From NCBI GenBank assembly GCA_009760885.1, contig CM019702.1:45889550-45953549 (forward strand): a DNA stretch of 64,000 nucleotides, in the 5' to 3' direction. The stretch is from Achatina immaculata. Taxonomy: Eukaryota > Mollusca > Gastropoda > Stylommatophora > Achatinidae. Shown here one piece after another: positions 21,829 through 35,300 of this stretch; within the stretch, counting starts at the first letter, position 1; each line of letters opens with the position of its first letter. The notes under the pieces were generated by a model, which was given only the letters and a program-made list of their open reading frames with translations, did no database searches and was not told where the DNA came from. The translations under genes and the position numbers were made by a program.

Positions 21829-23766
21829 GTACCGCACCAGATGATATGGCTAGCACTAAACATGTATCATGTGCCAAAAGAAATCACAAATATGCTGAAA
21901 AGGTACTTCACAGGGTTCCTCATGAGGTTTGGAACATCAGGATATACTACAAGATGGATCGAGCTCCAGGTAGGAATTGCAATGGGCTGTACAATATCTC
22001 CCATACTGTTCGTACTAGCCATGCAAGTAATCCTAAGAGCAGCAGAAGGCCCAAGATTCAGAAATGGATGTCAAATGCCACCACTAAAAGCATTCATGGA
22101 TGACACAACAGTAATAACAACCAGTGAAGCACAGGCACGAAAGATGTTGGAGCTTTTGGACAGCCTTATCGTATGGTGCCGCATGAGCTTCAAGCCAAAG
22201 AAGTCAAGAAGCCTGTCACTCATGAAAGGGAAAGTGATAGAAAGATCGTACACAGTGGCAAATCAAATAATCCCAACTGTAGGGGAAGAGCCAGTGAAGA
22301 GCCTTGGCAGAGTATATGATGCATCCATGAAGGACTCAAGCGCTGTGAAGCAGGTTATAGAAATGGCGCAGAATGGACTGAGCATCATAGACAAAAGCAG
22401 GCTACTGGGTAAATTCAAAATATGGTGCCTCCAGTTCATGCTGATTCCAAAACTGATGTGGCCACTACTCATTTACGAAGTAAGTACCAGCACAGTAGAG
22501 GCAGTCGAAAGAAAGATAAATAAAGCCATAAGAAAGTGGTTGGGCGTACCACCAGGATTAACTGATGTAGCGCTGTACTGCAAGAAGAGCAAACTGCAGC
22601 TGCCTTTCAAATCTATGGTTGAAGAATACAAGGTAGGAAAAACAAGACTTGCAATGATGCTACAAGAATCTACAGATCCGGTGGTACGAGAAGTGCAGCC
22701 AACACTTAGAACTGGACGAAAATGGAAAGTAGGTGAGGAAGTGACCACAGCCAGGGAAACGCAGAAGCTGAAAGAAGTAATAGGGTACACCCAGACCAAC
22801 AGAAGGGGATTTGGTCATGGTGAAATCAAGTGGTGGTCAAAGGCCTCCTGCAAGGAAAGAAGGGATATGATCATCAGCGAGGTAAGGAATTCAGAGGATG
22901 ACAAGCGGGTCCAGAAGGCAGTCCAACAATCACAACAAGGGCAGTGGACAACATGGGAGGAAGTCCTGCAGAGATCACTAACATGGAATGACATCTGGAA
23001 AATGGCACCCTTGAGGCTCAGCTTCATCATCAGAGCTACTTATGACCTTCTGCCTACAGGCTCCAACCTATACAAATGGGGTGTATCAGAAGATACAAAG
23101 TGCCCTCTCTGCAACGAAAGGCAAACATTGGAACATGTGCTGTCAGCATGTAGAGTGTCTTTAGGGCAAGGACGGTACACCTGGCGGCACAACAGAGTGT
23201 TGCAGGAACTAGTAGCCATTGTAGACAGGGCAAACGATAAAGCAAATAACAGCAAAAGAGTTGAGGTCCCACCTAAATACTTCATAGGTGCTGGTACGAC
23301 ATCAAATATTGAAATCAGGGACATTCCCTTACCATCACTGCTAGATGGTACAAATGATTGGGAAGTGACAGCGGACCTTCCAGAAAGACGAGAATACCCG
23401 ACTGCCATTAAGAACACAGGAATGCGACCGGACATTGTAGTGTACTCCACAGAAAAACAGGAATTAATAATGATCGAGCTTACGGTCCCATACGAGACTA
23501 GAATAGAGGAACAGCATTTATTCAAATTGGAGAAGTACAATGATCTGGTCAAGCAACTGAGGCAGGGGGCAGGAATCAGGGCAAAAGTGATAGCTGTAGA
23601 AGTGGGAGCAAGAGGATTCATAGCAACATCAGCATATGACCTATGTAAGCAACTGGGCATAAAGGGACAAGCAAGAGCAAGGGCATTGAGAAGCCTTTCA
23701 GAAACAGCAGAAAAGGCCTCATGCTGGCTGTGGAGTATGCGAAACAAGCATTGGGAGCATAAGTAA
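21829..23766 (+). mobile_element. 5'-truncated R2/R4/NeSL-type retrotransposon: RT and restriction-like endonuclease ORF, open for 641 codons
   Basis: The polyprotein of a site-selective non-LTR element nicks DNA and reverse transcribes its RNA at the nick. The RT palm is cut at its N-terminus: the frame enters at V-P-H-Q-M-I-W, just after the expected first catalytic Asp region. It continues through G-C-T-I-S-P (49-54) and the catalytic box F-M-D-D (85-88). After the thumb come a C-terminal zinc knuckle C-x2-C-x7-H-x4-C (421-437) and a PD-(D/E)xK restriction-like endonuclease: R-P-D (529-531), I-E-L-T-V-P-Y-E (545-552) and K-L-E-K-Y (562-566). There is no APE domain, so this differs from the other LINEs in the window. 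The ATG at 21841 is internal to the original protein. An unbroken frame suggests recent arrival. Confidence 0.85.
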
Positions 23767-23794
23767 TTTCATTTGCCACAACCAATACCAGTCC

Positions 23795-23945
23795 TCCATA
23801 GCTAAATCACTAAAGACGCGTGGCAACTGGAAGATCATGGGTTCGATCCCGGGACTGAAAAAAAAAGCAACAACTCACAAGACCTCTGGGAGTCATGACC
23901 CAGAGGGGCCCACCCCCCTTAGAGTGTCAGGAGTTTAAAGGGCCG
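23795..23945 (+). mobile_element. tRNA-like SINE or tRNA-like 3' UTR after the R2-type element
   Basis: An A-box-like TAGCTAAATCA (23799-23809) and a good B box GGTTCGATCCC (23840-23850) are followed by an A-run. It begins only about 30 bp after the retrotransposon stop codon. The arms do not fold into a proper acceptor stem by eye, so a functional tRNA is not claimed. Confidence 0.55.
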
Positions 23946-24219
23946 AAACACTTGTCTGAGGGGGGGTACTTCCTCTGATGATCTGAAGGAGTTGTGTTGT
24001 TGTTCCGCTCTCTACGATAGAGAGTTTCCTGCATACAGGGAACGAGTCATATTCGATACACAACAAGTATTGGGAAATAATGGCACATAATGACATCGTT
24101 ATATCTTCGCCGTTCTCTTCTCTTCATCGCTGATGACACATTGTTTTGTGAAAAGTTGTATTTTATTTTCTATTAATTTTTTTTCTTTTACCACTCATTG
24201 ATTACAAACGCTATCAGTC

Positions 24220-24505
<286 letters not shown>

Positions 24506-25906
24506 TGTCCCTTGCTTTTACCTGTGGTAACGACCTAATCTTGCACTCATAGTCGTCTAATTAAATCACAGACATCATGATAAAACGTACTCAAATGATA
24601 CCACGCTATCAAAATAAAACTTGACCTGCTTTTGTATGCGTCTATCAAGACCTTTTGACATGTTTTTATTACGTATCTTGATGACTGGTCCTGTCATGTT
24701 TCAATGCTCTTCTCTGTTACAGAACAAAGCACAGGTCCCAGGATTATATTTTGTTACATAAATCTGAGTTTTTATTGCTGAAATCTTTACCTTTTTTATT
24801 CAGATTCCATTTTCTACGGGATTATTTCACGCGATGTTACAGATGTAGCGGTTTTAATGTGAATTTGAGCAGTTAATAACGGTTTAGTATTTTCTATGTG
24901 CCCTTCAACATAGACTAAAGTTGTAACAGTGCGATCTAGCAGTCGTGTTGTGACGTCGGAAAACACATTATTTATGTTATAGAATCGGAAACGTTGTGTA
25001 TGTACCGCAATAGTCATGTAAAATAATTACAGATAAAGTAACTGTTTCTTTATACTTTTATTCCGGCTGTTTTTGGTGATTCAAATTTTAATCTGTAACG
25101 TAAACTAAAGTAGGTGTTCTATTTCCCGATAGAATCATATCGAATGTGTTTACTATAAGGTGTGTGCGTGGTCTTGAAATTTGTTGTTTGGCTGTATAAG
25201 AGTTAACGTCTTCTAATGTCTTTTACAAACAAATATTCTTCAATGCTAAATGTAGTGTTTTTCCGTTAGCCAGTGCTAACAATTTTTTTGGAACATTCCT
25301 TCTGTAAGTCCACACTTTATCCAGTACCCAAGGGCCCATCGAGTAGCTCTTCTTTTCACTAGATGTGTTTCAAGCACATGTTCTGTATGTGCGTAGTCTA
25401 CTTCAGCACTTCAGTATTGCAGGAAAATTTCAGTCCTAATACGCGATGATGTAGTAAGGAGTTGTCAGTTCGTGAAGGAAACATGAAGCTGTTTCTAACT
25501 TCGTTGCTCGTGAAAATGGCCTCGTTTAATGATGACCCCAAATTATTTTCTACTTAATTATAAAATATGTTTTGGTTTTGTTTCTCTGCTACTGGGTACA
25601 GAAGCGAGTGTCTTTTAGTGAACCTCTACCAAGGAAAAAACACAGCGGACATTCTCACGAGTTTGCTGACAGACGTTTTATTCCTTAAGTCTTAATAAAT
25701 TCATCCCTATTATTTTGTAAAAGCTCTTTGTTGAGGTCAAATTTCGAGGGTTTTAAAATATTTAAAACTGGATAAATGTTGTGTGCGTGCCTTTTTAACT
25801 TGTTTTGAACCGTGTAAATTTAATAATAAAAAAATGATGACTAAAATGGCATCCGAAAGTTGGCAATATTAGCGCTGTATTTGCTGGACTGTGGAATTTC
25901 AATATA
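24506..25906. other. 5' flank of the ABCG gene; no other gene seen
   Basis: AT-rich, without a motif-bearing frame. It should contain promoter and 5' UTR sequence, but no TATA box or initiator could be picked out reliably. Confidence 0.4.
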
Positions 25907-26068
25907 ATGGGCCATAGAGCTTCAGAAAGCTATCAGCAAGATACCCTTCTGGATATACTAGGAGGTGAAACCAGTGACACGGTGCCCATAGACTTACATG
26001 TGGAGAAACTCAGCTACACAGTCACTGATGTACCAGGCAGCTGGTGGCAGAAACTTTCCCACTTACAG
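25907..26068 (+). CDS. ABCG exon 1 (N-terminus)
   Basis: Residues 1-54, donor CAG|GTATGG, phase 0. The V-E-K-L-S-Y-T-V strand is the usual first strand of an ABCG nucleotide-binding domain. This is the first in-frame ATG after the stop at 25838. An upstream exon cannot be excluded. Confidence 0.82.
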
Positions 26069-29000
26069 GTATGGAAGGCGACTGTCAGTGAGAAGATGTT
26101 CCCCTTTTGCTGCCTGCTTCTTGTGTGTACGTGTGTGGCCAGTTTTGTTTGAATAATCATTTATATTGGATCAATACCACTTGTCTTTTTATAGTATTGC
26201 TGAATTAGTAACCGATTTAAATTGATGTAGTAGTAATTGATTTCGCTGGAGAACAACTTATTTCAGTTAAACCTGTGAATCAGCAAATGTGGTAAGAATG
26301 AAAGAATCACGAAGTGAAATATAAAGTCAAAACAGAAGAACGGTTTGTTAAGGGAATTAATCTAAAGGATGACCGCTAACACATGACAAGTGGTGTATCA
26401 ACCTCAGAACCCCAGTGTAAATACTGATAAATATTACTGACAATAAAAGACCGAGCCCGTCTGCAGGTCTACGAAGTTTAAAGATGAGATTCTTGTCTAA
26501 CGTCCATATTCTTATTCTTATTCTTATGTTATTATCATTATAAAAAAGATACATTAATATTATCACCAACGGCGTAATTTCTAGGGTAATTTCTCGAACG
26601 ATGCCATTCAAGTTCATATTTACACGATTTGTTGTATATTGCTTATATTTACATTTTTATTTTAAATGTATGAGCTTTTGGAGTAGTTATTTATTTCTTT
26701 GTGACCAAGAACAGACCAGAGATATCTTAATAAAGGCAGCTAAAGATATGTTTCCAGTAAAGAAAACACAAAAAGAATGAATGGATTACACCAGGCATAT
26801 CAGAACTAATAAAACAACAATCTTTAACAAAAGAAATAAGAAGATTGATTGATTGATCTTTATTTCAAAAGGGTTAAGAATTGGGCCCGTCTGACATTCT
26901 GCCCTTTATCATACATCTTTCACTCTATTCCAGACTCATAGAAACATAAGAAAAGATTTTTAAAAAAACAATACATACAGGGTTGTTGTGAAAGAATAGA
27001 ACGACATCAGAGGCGTGGAAGAGATAGTGAAATGTTTCAAGAAATGAAGACATTGACAAGAAGTATTACACCTAAACTAAATGTAATTTCTGACGAGATG
27101 GGGAAAACTTTGACAGAGACAGGAACTTCTAGAAAGATGGAAAGAATATTGCAGAGCAATGTATGCTACAACTTTTTGTGAAGGCGAAAATCACCAGTGT
27201 CAATTATTACTGGAAGGGAAAGAATCCGAACCAAGGATTGAAGAAGTTTTATGGGGCAACAAATAGTCTGAAAAATGGTAAATCATCAGGATGTGATGAG
27301 ATAACAGCAGAACTCATTAAGACAGGAGGAAAGGAATGTGCTACAATTTATCATGCACTATATAAAAAGATATAGCATTCAGATATTTGGCCAAAGGAAG
27401 AGAGAAGAACTGTATTCATACCACTGCCAAAAAAGGGTACCTTGAAATTACGCACAAACAGCAGAACCATTGCCCTGATTAGTCATGCCAGCAAAATTAT
27501 ATTAAAAATCATAATGGGTAGACTTAGTAAGAAAATGAAAGGAGAAATCAATATGGTCCAGGCTGGTTTTAGACAAAGAAGAGGAACAAGAGATCATATT
27601 TTCAACATAAGATTAATAATAGAGAAATGCAGAGAATTTAATGTGAATCTATAGTTATATTTTTAGACTACTCAAAAGAATTTGATTGTGTATAAAACCA
27701 GAAACTTTGGGGGAAAATGGGATTTCCAACACATGAGATACAATTAATATCACTGGTATATCTAGGCCAACAGGCAGCAGTACGAATGAATGGTGAAACA
27801 ACAATTTGGTTGAATACTGTCGCTTAACAGTATATATATATATATATATATATACAAGCTTAACTTGTATATTGAAAATATAATGAGGAATGTTAGAGAC
27901 GATGTAGACAAACAATATTAAGATGCCATAACAATTGGAGGTTATGAAATACCAGAGATTAGATATGCTGATGACACAGTATTACTGTCCACAACACAAA
28001 AAGGAATGGAAAAACTAATTATGTCAGTCCGTAAGAACAGCGAAAAGCAAAACCTTTATCTTAGTGCAAAGAAAACTAAATTTATGACAACTGGCAATAA
28101 GGCAACTGAAATGTATATCAATGAGGAAAAATTGGAAGAGGTTTAGAATTTTGAATATCTTGGATCATTACTAACTAATAATGGAGATATTCGTACAATG
28201 AGAGAAATTAAAAGGATACCAAAAAGTAAAAAAAAGGAAACCAACTAAAGCTGTGGAGAGGAACAGACAGAACTACAAAAATAAGATTTTTAAGGGCAGT
28301 CATCTTTCCCATCGCAACATATGCCTGTGAGACCTGGACACTTAACAAAACAGATGAGAAACACATACATGACTTTGAATGTAAATGCTACAGAAGAGTT
28401 CTTCACATATCATGGACATAAAAAAGAAAAATATATCCATATTACAAGAACTTAATATTCACGAAGGTTGGCTAGTAAGAAAGATTAAACAGAGAAAACT
28501 TAAATATTTTGGATATATTAAACGTCATGATAAATTAGAGAAGACAGTCGTGGAACATACATAATGGGAAAAAAGAAAGAGAGGAAGACCATGACGAAGA
28601 TGGCAGCAAGACATCGTTGATGATCTGTGAATGGATGCATAAGCAACAGAACTTCTTGCTTACAACCGAGAGGCCTACAGGAGAGCTATTGGGGAGGCAA
28701 AGTTCCGCAAGGGACATGTAAATGGCTGAATGACTGAACCAACAACATCGAGCAGAATCATTGATAGAAATGTTTTCCCTTTTATTTCGATATTATAGTA
28801 TGACCATATAGTTTATACCCATAAAAGATACCAACAATAGAAAATGGAGAGCTAGAAAGAACACTGAACTGAACAGCTTATTTAAATCTCAAAGAATTAT
28901 AAATGTCTTGAAACTGAACAGACTACGCTGGCTGGGGCATGTAGAAAAATGAAAATGATGTATGTACAAGAGATGAAGAAAACAAGACCCGGGGGGGGGG

Positions 29001-32000
29001 GGGGGGGGTGCAGACCAAGACAAAGATGGAAAGACAACATAGAAGAGGATATAAGGAAATTGGCGTCACCAACTGGAGAGAGAAGGTTAGAAATGTAGAG
29101 GAATGGAGGCGAACTTTATCTACAGCAATGAGCCTTAATGGCTTGGAAAACTCAAGAAGAAGAAGAAGAAGACTATGGCGACCCTTGGACCGTTAGCCAG
29201 ACTAGGCCTAGTACTGCGGGTACCAGCGGACAGCTGGGACGGGATCTTGGTCAACTATAGTTCGTCAGCTTCGACACTAGCACGTGGGCTGTATGTAGCT
29301 GGTTATTAAGTTTGACGGCGTGATCCTTCCCAAGTGAAAGGCTTCAACAACCACTGTTTTCTGATGCTGTCTCTAGCACGAGACACGCCAAGTTTTCTTG
29401 CCATTTCGCCTGTGAAAATAATAACAAAGACACGCAACCTCTTGCAACAAGCTCCACTCTATTTTTTAAAAGTGTTCTCCGTCATTGTTACAGTGACTTC
29501 ATCAGTGACAAAACATTTTTTAAGAGATACATGGTAGTTTTATGATCTTTTTCTGGCCTGGAAGTGTTGGGTATTAGTTCATGTATCTTGCTGTTATCTT
29601 TCTCATCAACGGCCTATTCTCCTTTATATAATATCACAAATCAGATCACTGTCAGAAGTTTCGTGTCCTTTATATTATATCACAACTCAGATCACTGTCA
29701 GACGTTTTATGTCCTTTATATAATATCACAAATCAGATCACTGTCAGACGCTTTATGTCCTTTATATAATATCACAAATCAGATCACTGTCAGACGCTTT
29801 ATGTCCTTTATATTATATCACAACTCAGATCACTCTCAGACGCTTTATATCCTTTATATAATATCACAAATCAGATCACTGTCAGACGCTTTATGTCCTT
29901 TATATAATATCACAAATCAGATCACTGTCAGACGCTTTATGTCTTTTATATAATATCATAAATCAGATCACTGTCAGAAGCTTCATTTCTTCTTAATCCG
30001 CCAGGAGTTTCGCTCTATCAGAGATTATCATTGTTACCTCACAGCTGCCTAGAGGTTGAAAGATGTCTGTCAACTCGTGATGGGCGCAACGTGTGAAACT
30101 TACCTCTATGTCGTACCTGAAAGTCAAGCTATGGTTGACTGAGAAAGAGACTGGTTGCTTTCATCTCATTATACTCATAATTATAAAGGTTAAGCAAATG
30201 TATATGCCTGTGAGACCTGGACACTTAACAAAACAGCTGAGAAACACATAAATGACTTTGAATGTAAATGCTACAGAAGAGTTCTTCACATATCATGGAC
30301 ACAAAAAAAGAACAAATATATCTATACTACAAGAACTTAATATTGAAGAAGGCTGGCTAGTAAAGAGGATTAAAGAGAGAAAACTTAAATATTTTGGACA
30401 CATTAAACGTCATGATAATTTAGAGAAGACCGTCTTGGAAGGGTACATAATGGGAAAAAGAAAGAGAGGAAGACCATGACGAAGATGGCTGCAAGACATC
30501 GTTGATGATCTGCAAATGGATGCATCAGCAGCAGACCATCTTGCTGACAACTGAGAGGCCTACAGGAGAGCTGTTATGGAGGCAAAGTTCCGCAAGGGAC
30601 ATGCAAATGAATGAATGAGGCAAATTTAATTATTTTGAAACAGGATTCGAAGCTGGTACATTTTCCGACTCCGGCCAAAAAGCATTGAACTCCGACTCCA
30701 CAGCCACGCGTGCCCCGTCCTGGGCAAAACCTTGTTCTCTTGAAGTGCAGTCTGAGAGCATCCCGTTATCTATCTGGTTATCCTGCCTCAGTGAATGTAG
30801 TGTTTATGGCGTCGGTGATATCTTGTGATATCCTTTCTTCGTTTCTCAGGAACCATAGCTTTCATTTTTTTTCTCTAGGCCAGCATGTCGTTTACTACAA
30901 CTAAACAAGGATAACTTTCTTTTCTTGATGAAGCCGAGGAGATAGCATAAATCCAAGGAAGTTATATTACTTGTCGCTATCTTTACTTTACATGGGACGG
31001 GTTAGCGTAGTGATTAGAACATTCGTCTATCTACCGAATGGCCGAGGGTTCGAGTCCTCAGCTCAGCAGGATTTTTTTTCTCCGACCAATACGACCCAGG
31101 TATCGACCCAGCCTCGTACAATGGGAACCAGAGAAAATCTGGAGGAAAGGAACTGGCCACTCTGCCACATAACGCTGATGACCCAGCATAATGAGGTCTC
31201 TAACGCTTCATTCTCTACGGCATTTACTATGGGACTACCTTTATCTCTAATTTGTCAGCCAGTTTTTTTTAATGCCCGTTCCAAATTTAAAGCACAGCTT
31301 TTATATCAATAATTATTTCTTACATGTTTTACAACGTCTAATTTATACACGAAATTATTGTCTTCGTTCATATATTAGCTTTCCTTTGCTAGGCAATCCT
31401 AGCATGTGTGAAACTAGTGTGATGTTTCTGATGTCTTCTGTCACGTTTTGCCGGCACATATTGACTGAATGATTTGTCTGGCATTCTTCGTATAACAAAA
31501 ATTGTGACTTCGACGTTTTGTAACTCATTTTGATAAATTTGGTACATCGTGGAAGTCTTCGTATGATTATTATAACGCAAAAAACAAAGGAAATACTTTT
31601 AGTGAACAAAGTTTGCAAATCTGCAGTAAAATATATTGTGTAGAAGGATTCAACTTTTATAGGACACGTACAGATAACGAAGATAACTCGCTAACCCACT
31701 GTACTATACTAACCCTTGCGTCTCTCTACCCCCGTGATAAGACAATCAGTCAAATCATTTACCTGGTTAAATTATATTGTCATTAACTTCGCTTTCTTTA
31801 TTTGTAGAATATATGCTTCCTTTCGTTTTCTTATAACACGTGGCATTTTCAGTTCATCAGTTGAAAGACTATGTATCACGCATAGAGATTTGTTTAATGA
31901 TTAATAATACATAACATTTGTTATATACATATATTGTATATGTACTGAACTGTACTAATAAAATACACAAACTTAATAAAATTCTACCAAAACGCACTAT

Positions 32001-32339
32001 AAATCCGTGAAATTATATCTGCAAAAATAATCTATATCACTGGGCGGAATTACTTCCATAAAAAGTCTTATAATATTGAAATAAATTAATGATATGCATA
32101 TTTTGAACGAAGGTGTGTAAATTGTATGAGGAAAAGTAACGGAAAGTGTTTTCTGTCAGATGCCGTGGGAGTGGCTTGAGAAAGGAAAGACAATGCAACT
32201 CCTTCAAGGAATCAGCTTTACTGCCGAAAGCGGAAAACTGATGGCTGTCATGGGCGGTTCTGGCAAGTACACTGAATAATCAGAAATAAGAAAAAAAAAT
32301 GTTTTGAGCACTTATAGAAAGATATTTATGTCTATAAAT

Positions 32340-32381
<42 letters not shown>

Positions 32382-35300
32382 CTTTAGTGCGCCATCAAGG
32401 CGAGGGAGCAGGGGAGTTGGAGATTCACTACCGCCAACCTTCGTCCTGGAGAGGCACATGATGATGATAATGATCACACACACATACATACATATATATA
32501 TATGTGTGTGTAGAGCTTAGAATTTGTCTATGAAGCGTATAGTCAGGCCTATTTTGTTTAGAATACTTACGACTGTATATTCAAACTCAGGTAATGGGTT
32601 AGGTTTTAAGCATCGATGCGGGTGGTATAGTGTTAATAGTCAAATATTAATCTTGCTGTACAAAAAAAACCTACCTCCTGGCCTAAAAAAAACTGTAGAC
32701 ATCAAAGCTTTGACGGGTAGGCTAAATGTTTATGTCCACATTGTAAGTACTGAAAACTCATATAGCTGCATCTCAACTTATGGGGTTTTTTTTTCAAAAG
32801 CAAGATAAAAAGCTGCTAAGGACGTATAGAGAGAGGTAACAGAGCTTCAGCTTTGCCTATTTCTTTTGCCCATTGTTATTTTCGTGTGGAAACTAAAACA
32901 TTAATTCGACTTTTTCCAGCAGTAATTAAAGGCTGTATGAAATTACAACACGCTCACTCAGTTTCGCACTTATTTCACTGTGGTCGCGAATTCCTTGAGA
33001 CTAAATTTATTGTATTTTATAACTTGGATATTATTTCTTTTCTCCACCCTTTCTAAGTTCTGTTTTTTTTTGCATTCCCTGTCTGTGAATCTCTAGCCCC
33101 ATCACTGCTCACAATATGAAGTGTTCTCAGTTAAATTCTACCCATTTCCAGCGTTACTTGACTTCAGAGATCGGACCAGAATATTCAGAGTAGTGTGGAG
33201 CAGAATAGTAGTTTCATAGATACGTGATTAATTACTTTTTATTGCACTGCGCTTTTCCTGCATACTCATACTAAAGACTAAATTCTCCAGACCTTATCGA
33301 CGTCAAATAAACCTTCATCATAACTGCGAGTTGCAGTGTTGTTGTTTCTGTTGCTGTTTTTTTTATCTCCCTTGAACTGCCACCAGGATGCTCTTAGCAG
33401 TCAACGCCATGAAGATGCTGGAGCATATAGCCACTTTGATTGACTGGAGATTGATCTGATTACCTGAATATCAGGAACATGATCTTTAAAAAAATCTCTG
33501 GGCAAGCTTCACAACAACAACAATGAACCCTGACCCATTTGCGAGGCTTAGCCTATCACTTGGAGCACCAACAGAGAAGTGAGATAATAACTTGACCAGC
33601 TCTGGTTCTCATGTCTTGATAACTTGACCAGCTCTGGTTCTCATGTCCTGATAACTTGACCAGCTCTAGTTCTCATGTCCTGATTACTTGACCAGCTCTG
33701 GTTCTCGTGTCCTGATAACTTGACCAGCTCTAGTTCTCATGCCCTGATAACCATGCTATCACTCTAGCACACTGGCTGTTAACCTGAGGTCTGTTGACAT
33801 ATTTGAGGGGAGAGGAGGTCAGTGAACCAGAAAATGGGTTGACTCGATTAAAAGAATCTTAACATTATCCAGGTTCTATTTCTTGCTATATCTTAATAAG
33901 GGGCCCACGGCTGCTCTCATCTCTAACATGAGTTCACGGCCAAAAGGTAAAAACTAAGAACTACTGCTGTAGCACGTTTATCTTTTCACCAGAGAGCAGC
34001 ACTGACATTGACAATAACTTCCAACGTCATGTTCGCAGTGTTATTTAGGGTTTCTGGTACACAGGTCTGTTTTTTTTTTAATATCTGTTTATATCCTGGC
34101 ATGCAGGAAGTGGAAAGACCTCTCTTCTAGACGTGCTGGCTTACAGAACAAACACTGGTACCATCTCAGGCAACGTCTACCTCAATTCTGTTCCTTGCAC
34201 GAAGGCTCTGTTTAGCAGGTGTGCAGGCTATGTTCGGCAGGACGACCGACTCATCGGTTTCCTCACCGCAAGGGAGACCCTAATGTTTGTGGCCCACCTG
34301 AAACTGCCGAGGATTTTCACGTCAGAAATGATTCGCAACAGGGTTTGTTGTATTTTACTTTTTCTTTTGTTATCAACAGGGTTTGTTGTATTTTAATTTT
34401 TCTTTTGTTGTCAACAGGGTTTGTTGTATTTTACTTTTTCTTTTGTTGTCAACAGGGTTTGTTGTATTTTACTTTTTCTTTTGTTGTCAACAGGGTTTGT
34501 TGTATTTTACTTTTTCTTTTGTTGTCAACAGGGTTTGTTGTATTTTACTTTTTCTTTTGTTGTCAACAGGGTTTGTTGTATTTTACTTTTTCTTTTGTTG
34601 TCAACAGGGTTTGCTGTATTTTACTTTTTCTTTTGTTGTCAACAGGGTTTGTTGTATTTTACTTTTTCTTTTGTTGTCAACAGGGTTTGTTGTATTTCAC
34701 TTTTTGTTTTCTTTTGCATTTATTTGTATGTAACAACATGCTCTTTTTTTTTGTCAAGAAAATGTGCCTCAGCTCTTTCTTATATAACTGAGCGTTGTTT
34801 CGTAATATTTTCGTTCGGAAATTCGTAATGTTTGCTAGTATGAAAATGCGTTTGTCCTAGTGTTTCGAATGCAAACATTTATGTTGTTGTGTCTAAAGGA
34901 GAAACTAACAGGCACATGAAAGCAGAACAGGGGAAACAAATCTCGTAATGTGAAATTTATTTCGTGCTAAAAATGAAAGTTCTACATAGAGAATGCCTTG
35001 TTAGTAAAGAAGTCAACAATTAAATGTGACTTTTTCCTTCTTCTAGTGTCAGTGGAGTGATGATGTTGTGTCTCCCCACTTTACCATGGATTAGAATCTC
35101 TCTCTGTCTCTCTCTGTCTCTATCTCTGTCTCTCTCTCTCTGTCTCTCTGTCTCTCTCTGTCTCTCTCTGTCTCTGTCTCTCTCTGTCTCTCTCTCTCTG
35201 TCTCTCTCTGTCTCTCTGTCTCTCTCTGTCTCTCTGTCTCTCTCTGTGTGTCTCTCTCTGTCTCTCTCTGTCTCTCTCTGTCTCTCTATCTCTCTGAACC

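Noticed and set aside
23040..23747. 235-codon minus-strand frame
   Set aside because: Shadow of the plus-strand retrotransposon ORF, which carries the F-M-D-D box, zinc knuckle and endonuclease motifs.
30990..31075. Possible functional tRNA genes here and at 23795
   Set aside because: A and B boxes are present but the acceptor and anticodon arms do not pair convincingly and SINE-type bodies follow.
34219..34828. Overlapping frames of 116-190 codons rich in F/C/L
   Set aside because: They are translations of the 38-bp array in three frames. Only 34107-34342 is coding, as ABCG exon 3.
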